Shown in pieces: positions 16,729-25,766 of a stretch of 64,000 bases of DNA. The stretch is from assembly GCA_028278425.1 (NCBI GenBank), contig JANQEJ010000037.1, positions 62,001-126,000 on the forward strand, read 5' to 3'. Below the pieces are notes generated by a model. The model worked only from the letters and a program-made list of their open reading frames with translations, was not told where the DNA came from and ran no database searches. Position 1 is the first letter of the stretch. The number at the start of each line of letters is the position of its first letter. The stretch comes from Planctomycetota bacterium (lineage in GTDB: Bacteria; Planctomycetota; UBA1135; GCA-002686595). The position numbers and the translations under genes are program-made.

Positions 16729-17841
16729 ACGCTCCCGGCGCAGAATCACCCAGCCCACGTTGACCGCAATCGGCTCGAGCAACTCGCCGGGCTCGGCGGT
16801 GAACGCGCGGTCGAGGAACTTCACCATGCGCGGGTTGCCCCTATGCAGCCAGCCGAGATCGCCCGAGCGCTCCTTGCCGCCGGCGTCGTCGTTGAATTCG
16901 CGGGCGAGCTCCGCCATGTCCTCGCCGGCCTGGATGCGACCGTGGAGCGAAACCGCGAGCGCCGCGGCCTCGGCAGTGGTCCGCTCGTGAAAGAGAGCTC
17001 CGCTGGGCACGTCCTTGTGACTCAGGAGGATCGCGCGGGCGCGCACCCAGGTCGTCTCGCGCAGCGAGGGATCGTGGCCCTCGAGGGGCACGCGCTGGAT
17101 CAGGTGAAACCCGCTGGGGGACTCGATCGGGCCCACGGTCTCGCCCATCGCGGCGCGAAAGGCGGCCGCCTTCAACAGGCGGTCCCGCGAACCCCGCTCG
17201 AAGATGGTGAAGAGTCCGCCGCGCTCGGCGCTCGTCAGATCCTCCGAGCTCTCCTTCGCGACCTCACCGAAATCCTCTCCCGCGCGGATGCGCTCGAGCA
17301 GGGCCTCGCAGCGCCGCCGGGACTCCTCCGAGGTCCCGCGCACCAGGATGTGGCGCGACGCGGCCAGCGCGTCGACGCGCTGCAGGAGATGGATCCCGTT
17401 CCCGGTCTCGATCGGCTCGGACACCTCCCCGAGCTCGGCGCCGAAGAGGAACGCGTCCATCTTCTTGGCCAGGAGTCCTTGCGGAAAGGAGCCGAGAACC
17501 GCGTCGTCGCGGGCGTTCCGCGCTGCGGAGTACTCGCGTGCGAGCTTGACGAAGTCCTCGCCGGCCGCCGCGAGAGTGGCGATGTGCCGAGCGAGCTCCA
17601 GGGTTTCCTCGCGGGTCCGCGTGACCTCTCGCGACGCGTTCGGCACGTCGGTGTGGACAAGGTGGATGTTGCGCGCCGCCCGGACCGGCGGTACTTCCTC
17701 GTCGAGAAAGAGCGGCGCCGCCAGGAACGAGGTCGCCGCCGGCCCCGGTGTCGGTTTGGGCTCCGAAGCGGAATCCTCGCTCTGCGCCGACGCCGGCGCG
17801 GACAGGAGCAGGGGGACCGACAGAAGGATCGGGGCGCGCAT
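16726..17841 (-). CDS. Secreted triple-parvulin peptidyl-prolyl isomerase
   Basis: Predicted periplasmic cis-trans prolyl isomerase or chaperone, 371 aa, with signal peptide MRAPILLSVPLLLSAPASAQ. The rest is three consecutive parvulin (PpiC-type) modules at about 58-160, 162-255 and 265-371. Each has the helix pattern A-x2-I-x-AGEDF-x3-A-x-E, a GxLG/GGLF-like turn, an AF-x3-LGE-x-SxPIE-like strand and a closing GxHLLQRV/GFHLIQRV/GWVILRRE strand. There is no SurA-type N-terminal chaperone domain, and module 2 and 3 active-site residues look variable. Family membership is clear; isomerase activity of each module is not. Confidence 0.85.
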   Translation of the reverse strand: MRAPILLSVPLLLSAPASAQSEDSASEPKPTPGPAATSFLAAPLFLDEEVPPVRAARNIHLVHTDVPNASREVTRTREETLELARHIATLAAAGEDFVKLAREYSAARNARDDAVLGSFPQGLLAKKMDAFLFGAELGEVSEPIETGNGIHLLQRVDALAASRHILVRGTSEESRRRCEALLERIRAGEDFGEVAKESSEDLTSAERGGLFTIFERGSRDRLLKAAAFRAAMGETVGPIESPSGFHLIQRVPLEGHDPSLRETTWVRARAILLSHKDVPSGALFHERTTAEAAALAVSLHGRIQAGEDMAELAREFNDDAGGKERSGDLGWLHRGNPRMVKFLDRAFTAEPGELLEPIAVNVGWVILRRER

Positions 17842-17889
17842 GGAGCTTGGTTCGGCGTACGGGCGGACGAAGTTGGACGATTCGCGCGG

Positions 17890-20800
17890 CTATTTCAATC
17901 CGACGTTCAGCTCGACCGGCGGTCCGTCCTCGAGACGAACCGGCTCCTTCGAGGCGCTGAGGGTCCCGCGGCCGACCTCCAGGCGGTAGTTACCGGGCGC
18001 GTAGCGCCCCAGCTTCAGGACGCCGTCCGGCCCGGACACGCCTTCGCCGGTGAAGAGCCCCTCGATGGCGCGGTCGAGGACGTTGGCCTTGGTCGCCACC
18101 GAACCCTCGCGCGCGACGAGACGTCCCGTCGCGCCCTGGAGCGGCCTGCCGTCGGGACCCGTCACGCGGACGACGACTTCGACGCCCCGGTGCAGGAGGA
18201 TGTCGAGCGGAGGATCGGAGCCTCCCGTGACCTCGACCTCCTGCGCGAGCGAATCCGCGTAGTCCGCGGCCGACGCGGTGACGTCGTAGGTCCCCGGAGC
18301 GAGCGAACGCAGCGTGAACGAACCCGCCTCGTCGGTCCGCGCCGACGAAGGCCGCACGTCGCGGTCCTCGCGCGCGAAGGCGTAGACCCGGGCGCGATGG
18401 ATCGGACCGCCGTCGGCGCCCCGCACGACGCCGGAGAGCTCGAGCGAGGGCACCAGGGCGATCTCGACACCCTCGAGCACGACGCCCTCGGTCACCTCGA
18501 CGTCCATCGGGTCGGGCGGCGCGTAGCGGCCCCGCAGCTCACCCCAACGCGGCGGTCCGACCTTGAGCTGATACTCCCCCGCCTGCAGCCTCCGGAACTC
18601 GAAGGCGCCGTCGCGATCCGTCCAGTCGCGAGCGTTACGACCCTCGCGTTGGATCATCGCGCCGATCAATCCGCTGGCGGTCGGCGCGTCCTTGCGTTCC
18701 AGCACGAGCTCGCAGTTGCGCAGCGGCTCGCCGGTCGTGGAGTCCACGACGCGTCCCGCGATGCCCCCGGCGGGGAGCTCCAGGTCGAGGCGGTGCTCGG
18801 GCACGTCGGGAATCTCGACGTCCATCCGCACCTCGGGACCGTCGCGCTGGTAGGTGAACTGATACTCGCCGGGGGCCAGTCCCTCGAACGCGTAGGTCCC
18901 GTCGCGCTTGACCTGCGCGATCTTCACGTCGAGCCCGAGCACGTTCTCGCTTTCGAACCCGAGGGCGAAGATGCCGCCCCCGGTGACGGGCTCGCCGTCG
19001 GCGGTGATCCGACCGTAGACCCGCACCGCCGATGCGGAGGAGTCGGTGATGTCGTAGCTCACCATCTCGTTCGGCGGCACGGTGACGAGGTCGAAGTTCA
19101 GGGTGCCGAGGAAGCTGACCAGGTTCAGGCCCTCGTCCCCGCGCGTGCACGCGAGGAAGTAGCCCCCGGGCTCCATGTGCTCGATGCGGTACTCGCCCGC
19201 CGCGTCCGTGCCCGCCTGATGGACCCACCGCGCCGACGGGTACGTGTCCGCCATCGCCGCCGTCGAGACCGCCAGGAGGAGCGCGCCGGCGATCGGCTGA
19301 CCGAAGCGATCGGTCACCTTGCCGTAGATGCCGCCGCCGGTCGTCAGCACGACCTCGACGTCCTCGATCGGCGCGCCCGCGCCCACCGCCATCAACCCGG
19401 TCTTGCCGTCGGCGAAGTCGCGGTGCGTCGCGTGAACGGCGATCTCCTGTTCCGGCAGGCCGGTCAGCTCGAAGGAGCCATCCGGCTCGGAGACGACGAA
19501 GCCCGAGCCGAGCACGCCGAGGGCGGAGAAGACCTCCATGCTGCCCATGGCGATCTCCTGGCCGATCATGCTCTTGAAGGAGCTCGAGCTCTGGCGCGGG
19601 TTGCGCATTCGTCCGGCGACGGCCCGTCCGCGTTCGTCGAGCGCGGCCACCTGCGCCCCGCCGATCGGTTCCCCTTCGGAGTCGACGACCCGGCCCCGGA
19701 TCGTCCCGCCGCGACGCAGCTTGACGATCACCCCGCGCGTGGTCTCGCCGGGCGTGACCGCGATCGACAGCGCCTCGGGGAGATACCCGGGGGCGACGAA
19801 CGTCACGTCCGAGTTCCAGTCGGCGAGCGCGTCGATGCGGAACCGGCCGTTCTCGTCCTCGACCCAACGGCCGCCCGAGAACGGGTTGATCGTGCTCGGC
19901 GCCTCCTCGTCGTAGTCCAAGCGGCGGGACGTCCGGATCTGGAAGCGCTTCACCGGCTCGGCCGCCTCCACGTCCATCACGATCCCCTCGACCGCTCCGC
20001 CGCGGCTCAGCACCACGCGCACCTCGTCGCCGTCGCGCGGGGGGTCCCACTCGACGATGTCGAACTCGTGGCCGGCCTTCCAGCAGAAGATGCTGTAAGG
20101 CGCGCTGCCCGGGAACGGACCGGCGACGACGCGTCCGTCCGCGTCGCTCTTCGGGAACTCGAAGCCCTCGACGGCCTGGATCATGAGCGGCGTGAACGTC
20201 GGCTCGAACTGCAGCTCGTCGAAGTCGGTGACGAACCAGCTCGTGCTCGCTCCCGGGATCGGCGCGCCCTCGTCGTTGACGAGGACGAGCGTTACGGTCG
20301 GCCCGGAGTCGAGCACGACCGGCTCGGCCTGTGCGAGGACGCCCTCCGCGGTACGCACGCTCGGGCTCTTCGCGGGCACGAGTCCCTGCTTCGCCGCCGC
20401 GACGTCGATCTCGCCCGGCGGGACGCGCCGCATCACGTACCGGCCGTCCGCGTCGCTGATCGCGTGCGTCGCGGCGAGCACCTCCCGCGCGAAGCCCAGA
20501 TCCCTCAGGCCGCGGGGCAGCGCGCCCACGTGAGCGCCCGCCACCGGCACGAGCTTTTCATCGCCCGACGGCGTCGGGACGCGAGCCAGGACCTGCCCGG
20601 TCACCGTGGCGCCCGTCCGCGCGACGACTTCGACCTCGGTGTCGCGCCCCGCTTCCACGACGAAGTCCGTGAGGTGCGTGATCGCCATGCCGTCCCCGGA
20701 AACCGCGAGGTCGTAGCCGGCGCCCGGCGGCACGCCCGCGACGACGAAGCCGCCGTCGCGCGCGGTTCGCGCGGTGATCATGCGGAAGTCACCCAGTCGC

Positions 20801-21495
20801 GCGGCGGCGAGAAAGCGCGTGTGCCCCGCGTACACCGTTACCTCCGCCCCCGACACGGGCCGGCCGCCGCCGGTGCGGACGACACCGACCACGCGACCGC
20901 CGGTGCGCACGTAGCAGTCCACGGGCCCGCCGGCTCCGTCGGAGTCCACGCGGACGAGCGCGGTGTGATCCGGCACGTGCCAGGCGCCGCGCGCCTCTAG
21001 GAAGTAACTTCCGTTGCGAACACCCTCGAAGGAGAAGCGTCCCTCGAGCCCCGTGGCGACCGTCGCGATCGGTTCAAGCCGCCGGTTCCAGGTCGCGTCG
21101 AACTTGGCCGCGCGGTAGACGCGCCCGAGGAAGTCCCGTCCCGCCGGCGGTACCGAGAAGAGCTCGACGCGCGCACCTTCGACGCCGCGGCCGGACTCGC
21201 GCTCGAGCACGCGGCCCTCGAGGCGGCCCGGACCCGCGAGCCGCACTCCCGGCCGCACCACGAGTCCGTCCGCGGCCAGCGGTGCCAGCTCCGACAGCGC
21301 GTTGGCGCGGGTCGCGTCGTCCCCTTCGGCGACCAGGTTCGTCGCACTCACGGCGGTGGGAGCCACCGCCCGGTCGGCGTCGACCGCCTCGCCCCCGCCC
21401 GTCTCCAGCAGGAAGAGCCCGCCGGCGACCAACGCGCCGAGCGCGAGAACGAAGGCGAGGACCCAACCGCCCCGCCGTCTCGAAGATGTGCTCAT
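17890..21495 (-). CDS. Large membrane-anchored protein with carboxypeptidase-regulatory-like repeats
   Basis: A 1201-residue protein from ATG 21495. A basic start (SSRRRGGW) and one transmembrane helix (about residues 10-30) anchor it. The remaining 1150 residues are a string of immunoglobulin-like carboxypeptidase-regulatory-like (CarboxypepD_reg/Cna-B-type) domains with the repeated pattern G-x-V-x-D-x2-G-x-P-(I/V)-x-G-A-x-V followed by T-D-x2-G-x-F-x2-x-L-x3-G-x-Y. A GTG at 21567 would add 24 residues. The outer part resembles the extracytoplasmic half of the two sigma fusions at 40.5 and 43.7 kb, but no sigma domain is attached. Likely a surface or periplasmic structural or carbohydrate-contacting protein; role unknown. 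Confidence 0.85.
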   Translation of the reverse strand: MSTSSRRRGGWVLAFVLALGALVAGGLFLLETGGGEAVDADRAVAPTAVSATNLVAEGDDATRANALSELAPLAADGLVVRPGVRLAGPGRLEGRVLERESGRGVEGARVELFSVPPAGRDFLGRVYRAAKFDATWNRRLEPIATVATGLEGRFSFEGVRNGSYFLEARGAWHVPDHTALVRVDSDGAGGPVDCYVRTGGRVVGVVRTGGGRPVSGAEVTVYAGHTRFLAAARLGDFRMITARTARDGGFVVAGVPPGAGYDLAVSGDGMAITHLTDFVVEAGRDTEVEVVARTGATVTGQVLARVPTPSGDEKLVPVAGAHVGALPRGLRDLGFAREVLAATHAISDADGRYVMRRVPPGEIDVAAAKQGLVPAKSPSVRTAEGVLAQAEPVVLDSGPTVTLVLVNDEGAPIPGASTSWFVTDFDELQFEPTFTPLMIQAVEGFEFPKSDADGRVVAGPFPGSAPYSIFCWKAGHEFDIVEWDPPRDGDEVRVVLSRGGAVEGIVMDVEAAEPVKRFQIRTSRRLDYDEEAPSTINPFSGGRWVEDENGRFRIDALADWNSDVTFVAPGYLPEALSIAVTPGETTRGVIVKLRRGGTIRGRVVDSEGEPIGGAQVAALDERGRAVAGRMRNPRQSSSSFKSMIGQEIAMGSMEVFSALGVLGSGFVVSEPDGSFELTGLPEQEIAVHATHRDFADGKTGLMAVGAGAPIEDVEVVLTTGGGIYGKVTDRFGQPIAGALLLAVSTAAMADTYPSARWVHQAGTDAAGEYRIEHMEPGGYFLACTRGDEGLNLVSFLGTLNFDLVTVPPNEMVSYDITDSSASAVRVYGRITADGEPVTGGGIFALGFESENVLGLDVKIAQVKRDGTYAFEGLAPGEYQFTYQRDGPEVRMDVEIPDVPEHRLDLELPAGGIAGRVVDSTTGEPLRNCELVLERKDAPTASGLIGAMIQREGRNARDWTDRDGAFEFRRLQAGEYQLKVGPPRWGELRGRYAPPDPMDVEVTEGVVLEGVEIALVPSLELSGVVRGADGGPIHRARVYAFAREDRDVRPSSARTDEAGSFTLRSLAPGTYDVTASAADYADSLAQEVEVTGGSDPPLDILLHRGVEVVVRVTGPDGRPLQGATGRLVAREGSVATKANVLDRAIEGLFTGEGVSGPDGVLKLGRYAPGNYRLEVGRGTLSASKEPVRLEDGPPVELNVGLK

Positions 21496-21580
21496 GGATG
21501 GGGATGCCTGCCGTGAAGACGCGCGCCGGAAGCGTACGGACGACCGCTCTCCTGCGTTTCGCTTCACCCGCCATTCGAAC

Positions 21581-22603
21581 CTATTCGCCCCGGTCGCGCA
21601 GCCACTCGACTGTATCAGCGAGGACCTCCCGGAAGGGCCGCGGGCTCCACCCGAGCTCGCTCCGCGCGCGGTCGGAGGCGCAGCGCCAGTGCACGCCGAG
21701 CAGCCGCAGCGCCTGCGGCGTCGCCTCCTCCAGCTTCCGCGCGCGATCCCAGACTCCGGCGCCTCCGGCGACCAGGCGCCACAGCGCGCCGGGAAGCGCT
21801 AAGCGCGGCGGCCGGACGCCGAGCTCCTCCGACGCGGCCTGGATGAGCTCGGCGTTCGTCAGGTTCGACTCGGTCAGGATGTACCGGCGCCCGCGCTCGC
21901 CGCGCTCGAGCGCGAGCCGGATCCCCTCGGCGACGTCGTCGACCCCCACGGCCGCGAGCGAGCCCGGAGGCGACACCGGACCGATCCTCCGTTCGGCGAC
22001 GCGACGGAGGAAGATCGAAGTGTTGGAGAGCTCCGGCGCCCGGCCGAAGATCGCGCCCGGGTTGACGACGACGACGTCGAGCTGCTTGGCGACCGCCAGC
22101 GCGAAGTCCTCCGCCGCCCTCTTCGTCGTGACGTAGTCGCAGTAGAGCGACGCGCCGTTGAATCGAGCGTCCTCGTCGAGCGCCTCCGCGGCGCTGCGCG
22201 CGAAACCGACCGCGACGACCGAGCTGACGTGGACGACGCGGGCGACGCCGTGGGTCTGGCACGCGTCGAGGACGCGGCGGGTGCCCTCCACGTTGACGCG
22301 CCGCGCCGCGTCCCCGTCGCCGGTTCGATAGCTGATGAGCGCCGCTCCGTGGACGACGAGCGGCGTGGCGCCGGTCTCCGCCGCCTCGGCGCAGAACGTC
22401 GCCACCGCCCGGTCGACCGAATCGTCGTCGAGAAGGTCGCCCTCGTGCCAGCGCACCATCGTCCGCGCCAGCGGCGCGCGGTTCGCGGTCGGGCGCGCCA
22501 GCGCGTGGACCGCGTACCCCGCGGCGGCGAGGTGGGGAACCAGCGCGCATCCGACGAAGCCGGTGGCGCCGGTCACGAGGACCGCGCGCGGAGCGGCGGT
22601 CAC
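21581..22603 (-). CDS. NAD-dependent epimerase/dehydratase (extended SDR)
   Basis: A 340-residue extended short-chain dehydrogenase. It has the nucleotide-binding VTGATGFVG at residues 9-17, an acidic turn (WHEGDLLDD), VVHGAALISYRTGD, the serine strand VVHVSSVVAVG and the catalytic YxxxK (YVTTK). It resembles dihydroflavonol-4-reductase and 3-beta-HSD-like enzymes acting on lipids or isoprenoid sugars. The GTG start overlaps the histidine kinase stop as GTGA, so they are co-transcribed. The substrate is unknown. Confidence 0.85.
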   Translation of the reverse strand: MTAAPRAVLVTGATGFVGCALVPHLAAAGYAVHALARPTANRAPLARTMVRWHEGDLLDDDSVDRAVATFCAEAAETGATPLVVHGAALISYRTGDGDAARRVNVEGTRRVLDACQTHGVARVVHVSSVVAVGFARSAAEALDEDARFNGASLYCDYVTTKRAAEDFALAVAKQLDVVVVNPGAIFGRAPELSNTSIFLRRVAERRIGPVSPPGSLAAVGVDDVAEGIRLALERGERGRRYILTESNLTNAELIQAASEELGVRPPRLALPGALWRLVAGGAGVWDRARKLEEATPQALRLLGVHWRCASDRARSELGWSPRPFREVLADTVEWLRDRGE

Positions 22604-24621
22604 GCCGTCTCCCGGTGCGTCGGAAGCTGCACCTCGACCACCGTGCCGCCGTCGCCGTCCTCCGCCGAGCGCAGGTCGATCGCGCCGCCCAGCTCTTCGA
22701 TCACGCGCCGGGCGATCGCGAGCCCGAGACCCGTTCCCTCCCCGCGGGTCGTGAAGTAGGGCTCGAAGAGGTGCTCGCGCGCCTCCTCCGGGATGCCGAC
22801 CCCGGTGTCGCGGATGCGCACGCGGATGCGCTCGCTCCCCGCCGCCGGCGCGACCTCGACGCGCAGCTCGCCGCCCTCCGGCATCGCCTGCAGGGCGTTC
22901 GACACCAGGTTGCCGAACACGCGGCGCAGCTTGCCGGGGTCGGCGTACACCATGCCGCCGGGGCCCTCCCGGCGCACGTCGACGCCGAGGTCGACCGCCC
23001 ACGCGTCGTGCAGACGCAGGACCTCGTCCAGCAACCCGCCGAGCTCGATCGCCTGCGGCTCGGGACGCCGCCCGCCGGTGAACTCGTAGAAGTCGCTCGC
23101 GATCTCGCGCAGGTTCGTCACCTGCCGGCCGATCAGGTCGAGCGTGCGCTCGAGGATCTCGTCGTAGCCGGGGTTCTTCTCGCGGCGCGCGCGCTCGACC
23201 AGGTCCAGCGAGAGCTGGATCGGCGTCAGCGGGTTCTTGATGTCGTGCGCGATCTGCTTGGCCATCTCGCGCCAGGCGGCGTCCTTCTCGGCCTTGATCA
23301 ACTGCCCGCGCTGCTCCTTGAGCTCCGCGGTCATCTGGTTGAAGTCCCGCGCCAGCTCGCCCAGCTCGTCGCGCGAGCGGATGTCGATCTGCGCGTCGAG
23401 CTCGCCGCCCGCGACCCGCCGCGTGGAGCGCTGGAGCTCGCGGATCGGCTCCGTCGTCCGCCGGGCGATGACCATCGTCCAGAGGATCGCCATCAGGAGC
23501 ACGATCGCCGTGCCGCCGAGCAACAGGTTGCGCAGCTCGGTCGACGTGGCGTAGATGTCGTCGTTGTCGATGCCGAGACCGACGACCCAGTAGAACCCGC
23601 CGTCCTCCGGCTCCGCCGTGCGTTTGAAGGCGGCGTTCTTCCACTCGCCGGCGAAGAGATACTCCGGATACGACCCGGCGCCGTCGTCGTCCTCGAGGAC
23701 CGCTCGCGTCAGCTCGGGCAGGCCGACGTGGTTGGACACGCTCTCGTAGTACAAGTCCTCGCGCGGGTGCCCGATGATCGTGTCGGCGTCGGAGCGCCAG
23801 ATCCACGCGTAGGGCGAGGGGTCGCGGTCCTCGGTCACGAGCCCGCGGAAGTACTCCTTGACGACGCGCGATTCGATCAGCCCCTGGACGTGGTGCCAGT
23901 TCACGAGCGCGAAGAGGACGCCGATCACCTCCCCCCGCTGGTTTCGGACCGGGGTCGAGAACCCGATGTGGTAGTTGTGCGCGAGCTCTCCGGGGCCGTA
24001 CTCGCGCGCGCGGAAGCGCGACGCGTGATGGTCGAGCTGCGAGGCCTCCCCCTCGATCGCGCGCCCGAACCAGGGTTCCGCGGTGAAGTCGTAGCCGAAC
24101 AGGAACTCGAGGTACTCCCGCCCGATCGGCTGCCCGTCCGGCAACCGGCTGTTGCACGTCACCGGCCGCCCGTCCGGCGCCACGAGCAGGATCAGGTCGT
24201 AGACCCCGGTCACCTCGACGATGCGGTCGAAGTCGCGCGTCTGGTGGATGACGAAGTCCCAGTCCCGCTTGAGGTCGACGGAGAGCTCGCGCGTCGTCGC
24301 CCAGCGGTCGAGCGCGTCGGCGTCCCACGAAGCGCGTTCCGGGTCGGCGCGCACGATGCCCTTGTGCGATTCGTAGTTGTCGAGCGCGAAGACGATCATC
24401 GCGCTCTCCGACCACTGCGCGACGTTCTGGCGCCGCTCGTCGACGAAGCGGTCGATCTGCCCGGCGAGATCCTGCACCAGCCCCTGGAGCGACTGACGAA
24501 CCACGTCCTCGGTCAGGCGCACCTCCATCTGGTAGTTGATGAAGAACATGAACGCGACGAACGGCAGAACCACCGCCGCGAGCACGGCCAGGACGAGCTT
24601 GGTGGAAATGCGCCGCAACAT
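22600..24621 (-). CDS. NtrY-type membrane sensor histidine kinase
   Basis: A 673-residue sensor kinase. From ATG 24621 it has a first membrane helix (about 10-32), a roughly 340-residue periplasmic region with Cache-like character (SRLPDGQPIGREY, EPWFGRAI, GFSTPVRNQRGEVIGVLFAL), a second helix (about 370-390) and a HAMP-like linker. The H-box is AHDIKNPLTPIQLS, and the catalytic ATPase domain has NLVSNALQAMPEGG, RDTGVGIP and LFEPYFTTRGEGTGLGLAI. The LTPIQLS context is typical of NtrY-like kinases. No response regulator is next to it; the sigma-54 activator at 35 kb has no receiver domain. It is divergent from the GT9 gene. Confidence 0.93.
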   Translation of the reverse strand: MLRRISTKLVLAVLAAVVLPFVAFMFFINYQMEVRLTEDVVRQSLQGLVQDLAGQIDRFVDERRQNVAQWSESAMIVFALDNYESHKGIVRADPERASWDADALDRWATTRELSVDLKRDWDFVIHQTRDFDRIVEVTGVYDLILLVAPDGRPVTCNSRLPDGQPIGREYLEFLFGYDFTAEPWFGRAIEGEASQLDHHASRFRAREYGPGELAHNYHIGFSTPVRNQRGEVIGVLFALVNWHHVQGLIESRVVKEYFRGLVTEDRDPSPYAWIWRSDADTIIGHPREDLYYESVSNHVGLPELTRAVLEDDDGAGSYPEYLFAGEWKNAAFKRTAEPEDGGFYWVVGLGIDNDDIYATSTELRNLLLGGTAIVLLMAILWTMVIARRTTEPIRELQRSTRRVAGGELDAQIDIRSRDELGELARDFNQMTAELKEQRGQLIKAEKDAAWREMAKQIAHDIKNPLTPIQLSLDLVERARREKNPGYDEILERTLDLIGRQVTNLREIASDFYEFTGGRRPEPQAIELGGLLDEVLRLHDAWAVDLGVDVRREGPGGMVYADPGKLRRVFGNLVSNALQAMPEGGELRVEVAPAAGSERIRVRIRDTGVGIPEEAREHLFEPYFTTRGEGTGLGLAIARRVIEELGGAIDLRSAEDGDGGTVVEVQLPTHRETA

Positions 24622-24679
24622 GCTCCCGCGCCTCGGGGGCGCGAAGATAACCTTCCCGCCCGAAGGGCTCCGCTCCGCC

Positions 24680-25747
24680 GTGTCGAAAGATCCCGAGCGC
24701 ATTCTGATCGTCCGGATGTCCCACCTCGGAGACGTGGTGTGCTCACTCCCGGTCTTCCACGCGCTGCGCGAGGCCTTCCCCTCCGCCGAAATCGCCTGGG
24801 TCGTTCAGCCGGAGTTCGCCGGGCTCCTGGAGGGCCTGCCGGGGCTGCAACGCGTATTCCGCTTCGGGCGCCGCGACGGGTGGCGAGCGTGGCCGCGACT
24901 GCGCCGCGAGCTCGCGGGCTTCCGCGCCGACCTCGTGGTGGACGCCCAGGCGAACCTGAAGAGCGCGGCGGCGGTGTGGTGCGCCGGCCCGGCGAACCGG
25001 GTGCGCCGCGCGGGCCCTCACCGCGACGACTGGCGCGAGCGTTTCGGCGCGCGCATCCTGAGCGATCCCGCGCCGCGTCTGCCGCCGACGCGCGCGCACG
25101 CGGTCGATCGGATGGTCGCGCTCGCGAGCCACGTGGCGCCGGGAGTCGCGCCGCGCTTCGACGCCGCCCTCACGCAGGCGGAGCTCGCGGGCGGGGAGTC
25201 CCTCCTGGACGAGCTCCTGCCCGGCGCCGCGCGGGGCGACCGCCTGCTCCACGTCGCCGCCCCCGGCGACGTGCGCTCCTGGCCGCCGGAACGCTTCGGC
25301 GAGCTGGCCGAGCGGCTGGCGGCGAGCGGCCGGCGCGTCCTGCTCCTCTCCGGACCGCGCGAAGCCGACGCCGGGCGCGCGCTGGAAGCCCGCCTCTCCG
25401 GCCGCGATCGCATCCGCCACTGCGTCGGCCAGCGCGACCTGCGCGCGCTCGCCTCCCTCTTCGCGGCCGCCGGCCGGCGCGGGATGCGGCTCGTGGGCTG
25501 CGACTCGGGGCCGCTGCACCTCGCGTGCGCCTCCGGCCTCGCGGCGTACGCCCTCGCCGGACCGCAGGACGCCGCGCGCACCGGCCCGTGGTCGCCGCGC
25601 GGCCCGGAGCTCGCACGGGCCATCCACGCCGCCGAGCCGCCGGCGTGCGCTCCCTGCCTCGCGCGGCGCTGCACGCATGCCGACGGGCCGGTGTGCATGA
25701 CCGGGATCGGCGTCGAGGCCGTGCTCGAGGTGGCGCTCGCGGATTGA
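24680..25747 (+). CDS. Family 9 glycosyltransferase (heptosyltransferase-like)
   Basis: ADP-heptose:LPS-type transferase of GT9, 355 aa, acting on the lipopolysaccharide core at the inner membrane. Diagnostic segments are ILIVRMSHLGDVVCSLPVF at the N-terminus, the central ADLVVDAQANLKSA, GCDSGPLHLACASGLAA, and the C-terminal cysteine cluster CAPCLARRC...CM common in this family. The start is GTG 24680; the frame is open upstream but overlaps the divergent kinase start. The nearby permeases and sugar kinases support an LPS-assembly context, though the acceptor sugar cannot be deduced. Confidence 0.9.
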   Translation: MSKDPERILIVRMSHLGDVVCSLPVFHALREAFPSAEIAWVVQPEFAGLLEGLPGLQRVFRFGRRDGWRAWPRLRRELAGFRADLVVDAQANLKSAAAVWCAGPANRVRRAGPHRDDWRERFGARILSDPAPRLPPTRAHAVDRMVALASHVAPGVAPRFDAALTQAELAGGESLLDELLPGAARGDRLLHVAAPGDVRSWPPERFGELAERLAASGRRVLLLSGPREADAGRALEARLSGRDRIRHCVGQRDLRALASLFAAAGRRGMRLVGCDSGPLHLACASGLAAYALAGPQDAARTGPWSPRGPELARAIHAAEPPACAPCLARRCTHADGPVCMTGIGVEAVLEVALAD

Positions 25748-25752
25748 GCCGT

Positions 25753-25758
25753 TAGTTT
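25753..25758 (+). promoter_or_regulatory. -10-like TAGTTT box
   Basis: TAGTTT ends 8 nt before the ATG of the membrane protein gene at 25767; no Shine-Dalgarno lies between. Confidence 0.4.
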
Positions 25759-25766
25759 CTCGGGCG

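Noticed and set aside
16843..21000. 1385-codon plus-strand frame
   Set aside because: Antisense to the parvulin and carboxypeptidase-regulatory-like genes; low-complexity Arg/Asp/Val composition, no start context, no recognisable domain.
21581..24724. A single 1047-residue fusion of kinase region and epimerase
   Set aside because: The upstream half of that frame is a shadow of the histidine kinase reading frame. The epimerase starts at GTG 22603, overlapping the kinase stop.
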